Notes under the pieces: generated by a model
What the model saw: only the letters and a program-made list of their open reading frames with translations
Databases searched by the model: none
Told to the model about the DNA's origin: nothing
Part shown: positions 1 to 4,963 of the stretch, in pieces
Layout of the letters: the number at the start of each line of letters is the position of its first letter
Position numbering within the stretch: the first letter of the stretch is position 1
Program-made: the position numbers and the translations under genes
NCBI GenBank assembly: GCA_903860085.1
Contig: CAIOPD010000095.1
Span: 1 to 6,541 of the forward strand
DNA: 6,541 nucleotides
Origin: an uncultured Pseudomonadota bacterium
Lineage (GTDB): Bacteria; Pseudomonadota; Gammaproteobacteria; Burkholderiales; Methylophilaceae
Direction: 5' to 3'

Positions 1-51
1 AGTCATCGCTAACACTAAAGATAAAAACCGAAAAATTGACAATACAGGCAT
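1..51 (-). CDS. 5' end of an unrecognised gene, probably secreted or membrane protein (partial)
   Basis: An open frame starts with ATG at 49-51 and stays open for 17 codons to the window edge. The peptide is MPVLSIFRFLSLVLAMT: one Arg followed by a hydrophobic stretch, which looks like the beginning of a signal peptide or a first membrane helix. An AAGGA Shine-Dalgarno-like sequence (minus strand, about 60-65) lies 8 bases before the ATG, which is good spacing. A TATGAT hexamer (minus strand, 89-94) could be a -10 box, although no convincing -35 is seen. The gene follows the hairpin at 131-174, so it is probably a separate transcription unit from the Gly-zipper gene. The fragment is too short to name a family; the ribosome site and hydrophobic start are the only support. 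Confidence 0.5.
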   Translation of the reverse strand, partial: MPVLSIFRFLSLVLAMT

Positions 52-130
52 AGATTAAATCCTTTTGAGTGAATCTAGAATAGCTACAATCATACTAAAG
101 TAATATGAAAGTTATATGATTATTTGAGGG

Positions 131-174
131 ATATATTTGACGGGTTAAGAAAAAACTTAGCCCGTCAAATATAT
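131..174 (-). terminator. Long hairpin, probable terminator of the envelope operon
   Basis: Two 19-base arms (131-149 and 156-174) are complementary except for one position that can form a G-U pair, around a 6-base loop that is T6 on the minus strand. The GC-rich core is GACGGG(C/T)TAAG, flanked by AAATATAT on both sides. It begins 2 bases after the stop codon of the Gly-zipper gene. There is no clean U tract after the stem on the minus strand (only the AT-rich ends of the stem), while the plus strand has TTTT just after it. It is therefore either a slightly atypical intrinsic terminator, possibly bidirectional, or an mRNA 3'-end stabiliser. Confidence 0.65.
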
Positions 175-176
175 TT

Positions 177-740
177 TCATCTCGGTGCGTCTGGAGGTGG
201 GGGTGGCGCATAACCGGATGGGGGTGGCGGTGCGTAACCTGGAGGTGGCGGTGGTGCATAATAGGTTGGTTTTGGTGGTGGTGGGGTGTAGCTTCTTTGC
301 TGCTCTATGTGTCCTGAAACTGGTACGCGATGCCCCTTGGCGTACATACATTGAGTATAGCCAATGTCGTAGCGTTTTTGCGCGCTATAAGCAGAGGCAT
401 TTGAGGCATCTACACCAATCAAACTACCAAATAACAATCCAGTTGCGGCTCCCACTCCCGCACCTTTACCACCATTTGCAGCAGCACCGATTGCGGCTCC
501 TATTGCGGTGCCTACCACAGCACTTTTAGTAAAGCTGTCGTTCGCCGCTTGGTTCGCAGTTGTGCCACCAATTTGCGCATTTGCAAACTGCCGACACTCA
601 TTATCATCAAATCTAAATTGATCAAAGTTTTTACCAGTACCAGGCAAAGCCATCGAACTTGGTCCAGACGGAATAGACACGCACGCGGATAGGACTAATA
701 AAGTTGGCAACACCAATGCCATCTTAAGTTTCGTATTCAT
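177..740 (-). CDS. Gly-zipper (YMGG-like) lipoprotein with polyproline tail
   Basis: This 187-residue protein is probably anchored in the envelope. Residues 1-20 form a lipoprotein signal ending in the lipobox LSAC, with Cys20 as the predicted lipidated residue. Residues 42-50 carry FRFDDNECR. Residues 74-110 form a glycine zipper (GTAIGAAIGAA... GAGVGAATGLLFGSLIG) of the type that packs membrane-inserting helices. Residues 121-137 (QKRYDIGYTQCMYAKGH) match the conserved end of YMGG-like Gly-zipper proteins (PF13441 by recall). Cys49 and Cys131 are the only other cysteines and may pair. The tail from about 152 is Pro-rich, with three YAPPPPxx octads. The ATG at 740 is chosen because GGAG (748-751) is 7 bases upstream; an in-frame ATG at 746 is only 1 base from that site. 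The gene lies 15 bases after the upstream stop codon, so the two genes are probably cotranscribed. The biochemical role of the family is unknown; it may stabilise the outer membrane or report envelope stress. Confidence 0.85.
   Translation of the reverse strand: MNTKLKMALVLPTLLVLSACVSIPSGPSSMALPGTGKNFDQFRFDDNECRQFANAQIGGTTANQAANDSFTKSAVVGTAIGAAIGAAANGGKGAGVGAATGLLFGSLIGVDASNASAYSAQKRYDIGYTQCMYAKGHRVPVSGHIEQQRSYTPPPPKPTYYAPPPPPGYAPPPPSGYAPPPPPDAPR
191..262 (-). repeat. Three 24-bp in-frame tandem repeats encoding YAPPPPxx
   Basis: Units at 191-214, 215-238 and 239-262 are each 24 bases long and similar in sequence. They encode the octads YAPPPPPG, YAPPPPSG and YAPPPPPD at the C-terminus of the Gly-zipper lipoprotein. 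A degenerate Pro-rich stretch (TPPPPKPT) precedes them in the protein. The unit is a multiple of three, so copy number can change without a frameshift. The skewed GGTGG-rich plus strand here produces spurious open frames. Confidence 0.85.
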
Positions 741-755
741 TATCATGCTCCAGTA

Positions 756-1151
756 CTAAGGTTGTGTCGGTGGTGTTGGTGTAACTTTTTGCCATCCAGC
801 TGGACACTCTTTTATATATGGGTAGTAACCATCTGGATTAGCGCAGTGGTACCAGTAATAATTCTCAGGCGCAGCCTGCTGAATAACTGTTGGGGGAGCT
901 TGCACAGGTTGCTGCTGTTCAATGTAAACAGGGGGTTGAGCTGGCGCTGGCGTTATTATGACTGGCGGGTAATATCCGTAGGGGTATGGTGGGTAGTATG
1001 GATATAGGTAAGGTCCTCCAATATATAAACCAACACCCACATGCGAATGTCCTCTACCACCATAACCGTGCCCACGGTCTGCCATAGCTGTTTGGCTTAG
1101 CATCATTCCAGCTACCAATACAACACTACATAATAATTTAACATTTTTCAT
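756..1151 (-). CDS. Secreted Pro/Tyr-rich envelope protein of unknown function
   Basis: This is a 131-residue exported protein. Residues 1-24 are a signal peptide ending in AMA, with predicted cleavage before Asp25. The mature N-terminus is Gly/His-rich (DRGHGYGGRGHSH), followed by a Tyr/Pro-rich stretch (about 48-63), a Gln/Pro linker, and a compact C-terminal motif YWYHCANPDGYYPYIKEC..GW at residues 99-120 with Cys103 and Cys116. I recognise this C-terminal motif from small hypothetical proteins of betaproteobacteria, but no function is known to me; the two cysteines probably form a disulfide in the periplasm. The start is well supported: AGAGGAG (1158-1164) lies 6 bases before the ATG. It is the first gene of a pair with the Gly-zipper lipoprotein. 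Upstream are a sigma70-like promoter and a tandem GATACAA box shared with the two-component operon, so it is a likely regulator target. Confidence 0.8.
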   Translation of the reverse strand: MKNVKLLCSVVLVAGMMLSQTAMADRGHGYGGRGHSHVGVGLYIGGPYLYPYYPPYPYGYYPPVIITPAPAQPPVYIEQQQPVQAPPTVIQQAAPENYYWYHCANPDGYYPYIKECPAGWQKVTPTPPTQP

Positions 1152-1157
1152 GAGTCA

Positions 1158-1164
1158 CTCCTCT
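1158..1164 (-). promoter_or_regulatory. Strong ribosome binding site of the envelope operon
   Basis: AGAGGAG on the minus strand, 6 bases before the ATG at 1151. It is one of the best Shine-Dalgarno matches in the window and fixes the start of the secreted protein. Confidence 0.8.
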
Positions 1165-1200
1165 TTAATAAGCCCATTTTTTAACTTATGTGCTTATTTG

Positions 1201-1229
1201 ACTACAAAGTAGTGTCATAGTTTTTTCAA
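1201..1229 (-). promoter_or_regulatory. Sigma70-type promoter of the envelope operon
   Basis: On the minus strand, TTGAAA (1224-1229, -35) is followed after exactly 17 bases by TGTAGT (1201-1206, -10, four of six consensus positions). The leader to the ATG at 1151 would be about 40 bases. The tandem GATACAA element ends 12 bases upstream of the -35, a position suited to activation by an OmpR-family regulator. Assigned by eye; no transcript evidence. Confidence 0.55.
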
Positions 1230-1244
1230 ATCTTTGAAGATTTG
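1227..1244. repeat. Perfect 8-bp inverted repeat between operator and -35
   Basis: CAAATCTT-TG-AAGATTTG is a perfect palindrome with a 2-base centre. It overlaps the -35 hexamer on one side and the last bases of the tandem GATACAA box on the other. It could be a site for a second, dimeric regulator, or chance in AT-rich DNA. It is not present at the other operator. Confidence 0.5.
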
Positions 1245-1258
1245 TATCGTCTTGTATC
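1242..1258 (-). promoter_or_regulatory. Predicted response-regulator operator upstream of the envelope operon
   Basis: On the minus strand the site reads GATACAAGACGATACAA: two identical 7-mers with a 10-base period, one helical turn. The same arrangement (GATACAA-N3-GATACAA) occurs at 4399-4415 before the two-component operon. OmpR-family dimers bind such head-to-tail half-sites. The position just upstream of a -35 box suggests activation. That this regulator binds here is inferred from the sharing of the motif. Confidence 0.65.
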
Positions 1259-1318
1259 TGCGCTGAAAACCCATGTGAGTGCTTAGGTTGGAATGAAGAA
1301 AAGATAGATGTGATTAGG

Positions 1319-1660
1319 TTACCAAATGGTATATACCATCACAAAACCTGCAAGTGTCATACTGGTCATTGCAAGCAGAAACAAAAAATCAATGAGATTG
1401 ACTACGTTATTAAGTCTATGGGTATTCTTCATGCGTAGCGCTGTAAAAATAAGGTACATACAAATCAGAAATAACAATGCGCAGATTGCAAAAATATCGT
1501 CAACTACGCTTACTGTTGTGATTTCTTTTGCGAATGCGTTCATAAGCGCTACGACAGTAATGCATAGCCCGGAAAGCGTTGCAGAAACCGAAAGTAGATG
1601 TAATAACTCTTCACGTACCCATGAGCTGTTAGCTCGGGCCATTGTACTTTTTATAGACAC
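1319..1660 (-). CDS. Small three-helix inner-membrane protein, function unknown
   Basis: This is a 113-residue protein with three predicted membrane segments: about 21-43 (LLSVSATLSGLCITVVALM), 52-75 (VVDDIFAICALLFLICMYLIF) and 87-111 (VNLIDFLFLLAMTSMTLAGFVMVYTIW). The short N-terminus contains a WVREELLH stretch. I do not recognise a named family. The GTG at 1660 is the preferred start because AAAGG lies about 5-6 bases upstream; the ATG seven codons later has no ribosome site. It begins 27 bases after the histidine kinase stop codon with no terminator between them, so it is probably the last gene of the spy-like/regulator/kinase operon. This raises the possibility of an accessory role in signalling, but nothing in the sequence proves it. 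Confidence 0.7.
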   Translation of the reverse strand: MSIKSTMARANSSWVREELLHLLSVSATLSGLCITVVALMNAFAKEITTVSVVDDIFAICALLFLICMYLIFTALRMKNTHRLNNVVNLIDFLFLLAMTSMTLAGFVMVYTIW

Positions 1661-1687
1661 TTTAGCCTTTTGGGAGTTATAGCGAAG

Positions 1688-3043
1688 TCATGAAATGGGT
1701 AATTCTAATTTAGCAATTAAGCCAAGCTCAAGTGTCGCCATATTGCTGAGCTTAATCGAGCCGTGATGCTTCTCGGCAATAATACGAGCAATAGTTAAAC
1801 CCAATCCAGTGCCACCAGAGTTTCTTGATCTTGAACCTTCGATACGCTTAAATGGTTGAAATACGGCTTCTAATTGCGCTTCTGGTATGCCAGGCCCCCC
1901 ATCAACAATCGTCACTATCGCTTTATTTCCTTCTTGATGCACAGTTACATGAGCAGAGCCACCGTATTTAATCGCATTATCCAACAAGTTATTAATACAG
2001 CGACGCAGTATATGCGGGCAAGCTAAAATGGGTTTTCCGAGTTTTCCGCTAAACGTAACTTCTGCACCAGCGTCTGTCGCGTCATTACAGATAGCTTCTA
2101 TCAGTGAATCTATATCGACAAGCTCAAATGGCTCTTCAGTATTAGTGCTACGCGCAAAGTCCAATCCCTCTTTCACCATATCTAGGGTAGCTGACAAATC
2201 GGCAACCAGTCGTGCACGTAAATCTTCATCGGCTACCTTTTCCAGTCGTAACCTGAGACGCGTCAATGGTGTTTGTAAATCGTGTGCAATAGCAGCGAGC
2301 ATATAGGTGCGCTCCTGTATATGGTTGCGAATGTTTGATTGCATGCTGTTGAAGGCAATGGACGCTTGTTTAACTTCTGTGGAGCCTGAATTCACAGGAA
2401 GTGGCGGATGCTCAATATTGCGACCTAAATCATGGGCAGCTTGCGCCAATCTACGTAACGGCTTCGTCGCCATGTGGGCTACAAGTAGTGATATAAGAAC
2501 AATGGCAAGCAAAAACAAAAGCAGGGTTCTGATGAAGTTCCCTTGAAACGGCATTGAATTACGATCGTGATGTCTAATATCTAGTCTTATGGGGCTTCCA
2601 TCGCTAAGCGTGGTGAATATAGTCTGGCAGTGGTGTGATGATGGATTTATTTGTACTAACTCACTTTTTATGGGTAGACAGTCCTGATTGCTTCGTTCAA
2701 TCACAGTAACAGGTCTGTCCTCACCAAGGGTGCGTCGAAGCACGCCTGAAAATTCAGAGTCCGGGAATTTCCCTTCTAGCGTCGTGCTGTTGGAAAGGTC
2801 AATTTTAATACCGTTTTTTTCAGCAACATGAGTTAAGGCCGCTCGCGAAGCTTTAGGAACAGCATTTAACATCAATATGATTTGCTCTATCCGTTCTGCG
2901 CTGTGCACCATGCGCATATGCGACTCTAAGTCTCTGCGCTCATAGCTCGCGAACGCCATGACTAAAGTAGCAGAAACGATAGTACCTAAAGCTAGAATGA
3001 TGAAAATTCTAGCAGTCATCGAACCAATAAAAGATTTAATCAT
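1688..3043 (-). CDS. Membrane sensor histidine kinase (EnvZ/CpxA-type architecture)
   Basis: This 451-residue kinase is predicted to autophosphorylate and pass phosphate to the regulator encoded just upstream. Membrane segments at about 12-32 and 171-191 bracket a periplasmic sensor region of about 140 residues with no domain I can name; it contains two cysteines (Cys122 and Cys139, the latter in SSHHC). A HAMP linker follows (about 191-243). The H-box is AIAHDLQTPLTRLR with His254 as phosphoacceptor. The ATPase domain shows the N-box NNLLDNAIKY (351-360), G1 box DGGPGIP (381-387), F-box FQPFKR (395-400) and G2 box GGTGLGL (410-416). All catalytic boxes are intact and the length is normal for the family. 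The ATG at 3043 overlaps the regulator stop by 4 bases (ATGA), implying translational coupling. The signal sensed is unknown; the Spy-like gene at the operon start suggests envelope protein damage or metal stress. Confidence 0.93.
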   Translation of the reverse strand: MIKSFIGSMTARIFIILALGTIVSATLVMAFASYERRDLESHMRMVHSAERIEQIILMLNAVPKASRAALTHVAEKNGIKIDLSNSTTLEGKFPDSEFSGVLRRTLGEDRPVTVIERSNQDCLPIKSELVQINPSSHHCQTIFTTLSDGSPIRLDIRHHDRNSMPFQGNFIRTLLLFLLAIVLISLLVAHMATKPLRRLAQAAHDLGRNIEHPPLPVNSGSTEVKQASIAFNSMQSNIRNHIQERTYMLAAIAHDLQTPLTRLRLRLEKVADEDLRARLVADLSATLDMVKEGLDFARSTNTEEPFELVDIDSLIEAICNDATDAGAEVTFSGKLGKPILACPHILRRCINNLLDNAIKYGGSAHVTVHQEGNKAIVTIVDGGPGIPEAQLEAVFQPFKRIEGSRSRNSGGTGLGLTIARIIAEKHHGSIKLSNMATLELGLIAKLELPIS

Positions 3044-3819
3044 CTCGTTTCTACCTTGACTGTGGTGGCAAGAATGTATCCTTCATTTCGCACGGTTTTG
3101 ATAATAGTAGGTGATTTTTGATCTAACTCTATTTTTTGACGTAGCCGACTGACTTGCAAATCAATCGAGCGGTCAAAGGCGCTCGCATCTCGGCCATGCA
3201 TTTGATCCATAATTTGATCCCTGTTGAGAATTCGATTAGGGCGATCAAGAAACATTTTTAATAACCTAAACTCAGCGCCAGATAAAGAAATAATAACCCC
3301 TTGCGGATCCAATAGATGCCGAGCTGTCAGGTCTAATACCCAGTCTGCAAAATGCATTTTTATTGCTTCGGTTGTTTTTGTCGAGCTATTACCTAGCTGC
3401 TGTGTGCGTCTCAAAACACTGCGTATTCTAGACAGTAGTTCGAGGGGCTCAAATGGTTTGCAAACGTAATCATCCGCCCCTGTTTCCAAGCCAACAATCC
3501 GATCTATAGGGTCGGACTTTGCAGTCAGCATGATAATTGGAATGTTAGAACTGGCACGCAACTGACTGCATAACGATAGGCCATCTTCACCTGGTAAATT
3601 AAGGTCTAACACAATGAGATCAATGCGATGCGAAAGTATCATCTTACGCATCGCCTCGCCGTCAGTTGCCTGAAAAGCAATTAAATGATTGCGCTCAAGA
3701 AAATCCGAAAGCAAGGACCTAATATCGTCATCATCATCAACAATGAGTACGTGGGTAACTTGATCATCTGCTAGCAATGTTCCCAATTGAGAGCCCTTTC
3801 TTTCTAAGTGATATTCCAT
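3040..3819 (-). CDS. OmpR/PhoB-family response regulator
   Basis: This 259-residue transcription factor pairs with the overlapping kinase gene. The receiver domain has the acidic pair Asp28/Asp29 in LIVDDDDD, phosphoacceptor Asp72 in LIVLDLNLPGEDG, Thr99 in IMLTAKSD and Lys121 in CKPFEP. The C-terminal winged helix (about 155-253) includes LSGAEFRLLKMFL, the recognition-helix region SIDLQVSRLRQKIE and the wing TVRNEGYILA. There is an unusual extra N-terminal stretch of about 20 residues before the first beta strand. The ATG at 3819 is used here; a TTG lies one codon upstream, and no strong ribosome site supports either, so a downstream TTG within residues 1-20 is possible. It starts 29 bases after the Spy-like gene. 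The proposed DNA targets are the two tandem GATACAA boxes (4399-4415 and 1242-1258), making the operon autoregulated. The closest functional types by layout are CpxR and RstA, but orthology is not established. Confidence 0.92.
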   Translation of the reverse strand: MEYHLERKGSQLGTLLADDQVTHVLIVDDDDDIRSLLSDFLERNHLIAFQATDGEAMRKMILSHRIDLIVLDLNLPGEDGLSLCSQLRASSNIPIIMLTAKSDPIDRIVGLETGADDYVCKPFEPLELLSRIRSVLRRTQQLGNSSTKTTEAIKMHFADWVLDLTARHLLDPQGVIISLSGAEFRLLKMFLDRPNRILNRDQIMDQMHGRDASAFDRSIDLQVSRLRQKIELDQKSPTIIKTVRNEGYILATTVKVETR

Positions 3820-3848
3820 CAAATACAGTCAGCAATCTTTTTTAACGC

Positions 3849-4298
3849 TTATTTCTGACGATGAAAATGCTGGTTAAATTTCTGATCAAAAATCTTCTGT
3901 TGCTCAGACGTTAATGTGCTGTAAAAGCTTTCTATAGATTGTATATGAGAAGCCATCTTTTCTTGTCTTAGCTTCATCATGTTTAACATGCGATCAAGAC
4001 GTTCTGTTGTTGTTAGTTGAGAAAACTCAGAGCGATCATGTTTCGCTTCATGCGCTGTAGGTGTTAAAGCTACAGTAAAGTCCTGCCAAGCGACTTGTTG
4101 TGATTCTGACAATGCAAGCTCATCATGCAGTGCATTCATTCTTTTTTCAAAATTTTCACTATGTTTTTCTTGATTCCAATGACCATGGCCACATTCAGCT
4201 TGTGCAATCAAAGGCTGTAAACTGAAGGCGGTCAGTAATGCTAACACGGACATAGGCATGGCTATTTTTTGAAAGATAGTTTTTGTAGAAAACAACAT
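3849..4298 (-). CDS. Spy/CpxP-family periplasmic LTxxQ protein
   Basis: This 149-residue periplasmic protein is probably a chaperone-like or stress-sensing factor. Residues 1-34 form a signal peptide ending in AQA. The mature N-terminus is ECGHGHW with the only cysteine (Cys36). The rest is helical and charged, with the two family motifs LSESQ (63-67) and LTSEQ (129-133), plus LTTTERLDRML (95-105). The C-terminus HFHRQK is also His-rich. Spy and CpxP are known periplasmic chaperones or inhibitors of sensor kinases, and the related ZraP binds zinc; the Cys/His residues here make metal binding possible. The ATG at 4298 is chosen because AAGGAG (4309-4314) lies 10 bases upstream; earlier in-frame TTG and ATG codons fall on or before that site. 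It is the first gene of the regulator/kinase operon, so its product may feed back on the kinase, as CpxP does on CpxA. Confidence 0.87.
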   Translation of the reverse strand: MLFSTKTIFQKIAMPMSVLALLTAFSLQPLIAQAECGHGHWNQEKHSENFEKRMNALHDELALSESQQVAWQDFTVALTPTAHEAKHDRSEFSQLTTTERLDRMLNMMKLRQEKMASHIQSIESFYSTLTSEQQKIFDQKFNQHFHRQK

Positions 4299-4308
4299 GA
4301 TGGACATT

Positions 4309-4314
4309 CTCCTT
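4309..4314 (-). promoter_or_regulatory. Ribosome binding site deciding the Spy-like gene start
   Basis: AAGGAG on the minus strand lies 10 bases before the ATG at 4298. The open frame extends upstream through this site to a TTG at 4322 and includes an ATG at 4307 almost touching it, but only the 4298 start is correctly spaced and gives a normal signal peptide. Confidence 0.75.
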
Positions 4315-4398
4315 GAGGTCAATTACGCCAACGTAAATGGCGACTGAACTGTATTTAATCAGGGATATGTATCTAAGATTTGTCGTTTAGGCGTTTGC

Positions 4399-4415
4399 TT
4401 GTATCTGTTTGTATC
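4399..4415 (-). promoter_or_regulatory. Predicted autoregulatory operator of the two-component operon
   Basis: On the minus strand the site reads GATACAAACAGATACAA: two 7-mers with a 10-base period, about 100-117 bases before the Spy-like start codon. It matches the element at 1242-1258 in half-site, spacing and orientation relative to the downstream gene. A third partial half-site (GATACA, 4368-4373) lies 32 bases, about three helical turns, further downstream. No good -35/-10 pair is visible below it, as expected for an activator-dependent promoter. The fixed positions of the RstA box known from E. coli (TACATNTNGTTACA) match at 9 of 12 by eye. Binding by the encoded regulator is an inference. 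Confidence 0.65.
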
Positions 4416-4466
4416 AGGAGTTGCTTAATGACGATTAGACGCATGCATATGTATGCTGAGATACGT

Positions 4467-4961
4467 TTACAAAAATCTATCAAGCAGTTTACGGCTATGT
4501 TTATCCAATTGTTCTAGGTCCTGAATCAAGAAGTTAATGCCATGACCATCGGTAATGAGAAGTGAGGTTTGCGTTAGTCGGCGTATATGATCTTCGGCTT
4601 TTAATACCAGTTCAGCTTCCCCACGGTCGGTTGTGACCTGCCAAATGCTTGGTGTGGCAAAGCTTGACACCTGATGTATGCTTTGAATTTCTGGCATAAA
4701 TTCACGTTGCGCCAGTTCAGTGGCTAGGAGTGTGCGGCTGTCTGTATCTAAATCGCTTAATCTCTCTATCCATAATAATTCGTGACTGTCTGCACTCACT
4801 ACTGACAGACCTTCATCAGCTGCACTAATAGGAAACGCTCGTACAGGGTAGACGCCATCGTGGACGGCACCATCGGCAGTGATGAGCTGCAATCGACCGC
4901 CAGCATTACGCGTGAGCGTGAATGGCGCTTTTTGGTCGGTAATGAGCGGAATCTGTTCCAT
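4467..4961 (-). CDS. DUF1854 protein, partner of the adjacent ABC exporter
   Basis: This 164-residue soluble protein has no signal peptide or membrane helix. I recognise the DUF1854 family from PVRAFPISAADEGLSVV (39-55), the HELLWIERL stretch (61-69), REFMPEIQSI (86-95) and SSFATPSIWQVTTDRGEAELVLK (99-121). The family has no established biochemical function. In betaproteobacteria it is commonly encoded next to an ABC transporter and near cyanophycin synthetase genes, and annotation names reflect this. Here it starts 2 bases after the ABC transporter stop (TAA CG ATG) without a clear Shine-Dalgarno site, so translation is probably coupled and the two products likely act together. No cyanophycin gene is visible downstream; it could only be upstream, beyond the window. 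Confidence 0.85.
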   Translation of the reverse strand: MEQIPLITDQKAPFTLTRNAGGRLQLITADGAVHDGVYPVRAFPISAADEGLSVVSADSHELLWIERLSDLDTDSRTLLATELAQREFMPEIQSIHQVSSFATPSIWQVTTDRGEAELVLKAEDHIRRLTQTSLLITDGHGINFLIQDLEQLDKHSRKLLDRFL

Positions 4962-4963
4962 CG

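Noticed and set aside
185..529. Plus-strand open frame opposite the Gly-zipper gene
   Set aside because: It is a shadow of the proline-rich and glycine-zipper coding sequence; the minus-strand frame has a lipobox, a recognised family motif and a ribosome site.
1283..1320. Two TTAGGTT copies 31 bp apart after the small membrane protein gene
   Set aside because: Short, not in an operator-like phase, and no link to any other feature; probably chance.
4191..4205. Cys36 of the Spy-like protein as a lipidated cysteine
   Set aside because: The residue before it is Glu (AQAEC), which does not fit a lipobox; cleavage by signal peptidase I after AQA is more likely.
3040..4298. Naming the operon cpxP-cpxR-cpxA or calling the regulator rstA
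   Set aside because: Gene order resembles cpx and the box partly resembles the RstA box, but no sequence feature proves orthology; general family names are safer.
4299..4322. Upstream TTG (4322) or ATG (4307) as start of the Spy-like protein
   Set aside because: These codons lie before or against the AAGGAG site; the ATG at 4298 is correctly spaced and gives a normal signal peptide.
4441..4456. Near-palindrome (GCATGCATATGTATGC) after the DUF1854 gene as a terminator
   Set aside because: It has mismatches, a weak stem and no U tract on the minus strand, so a terminator call is not supported.
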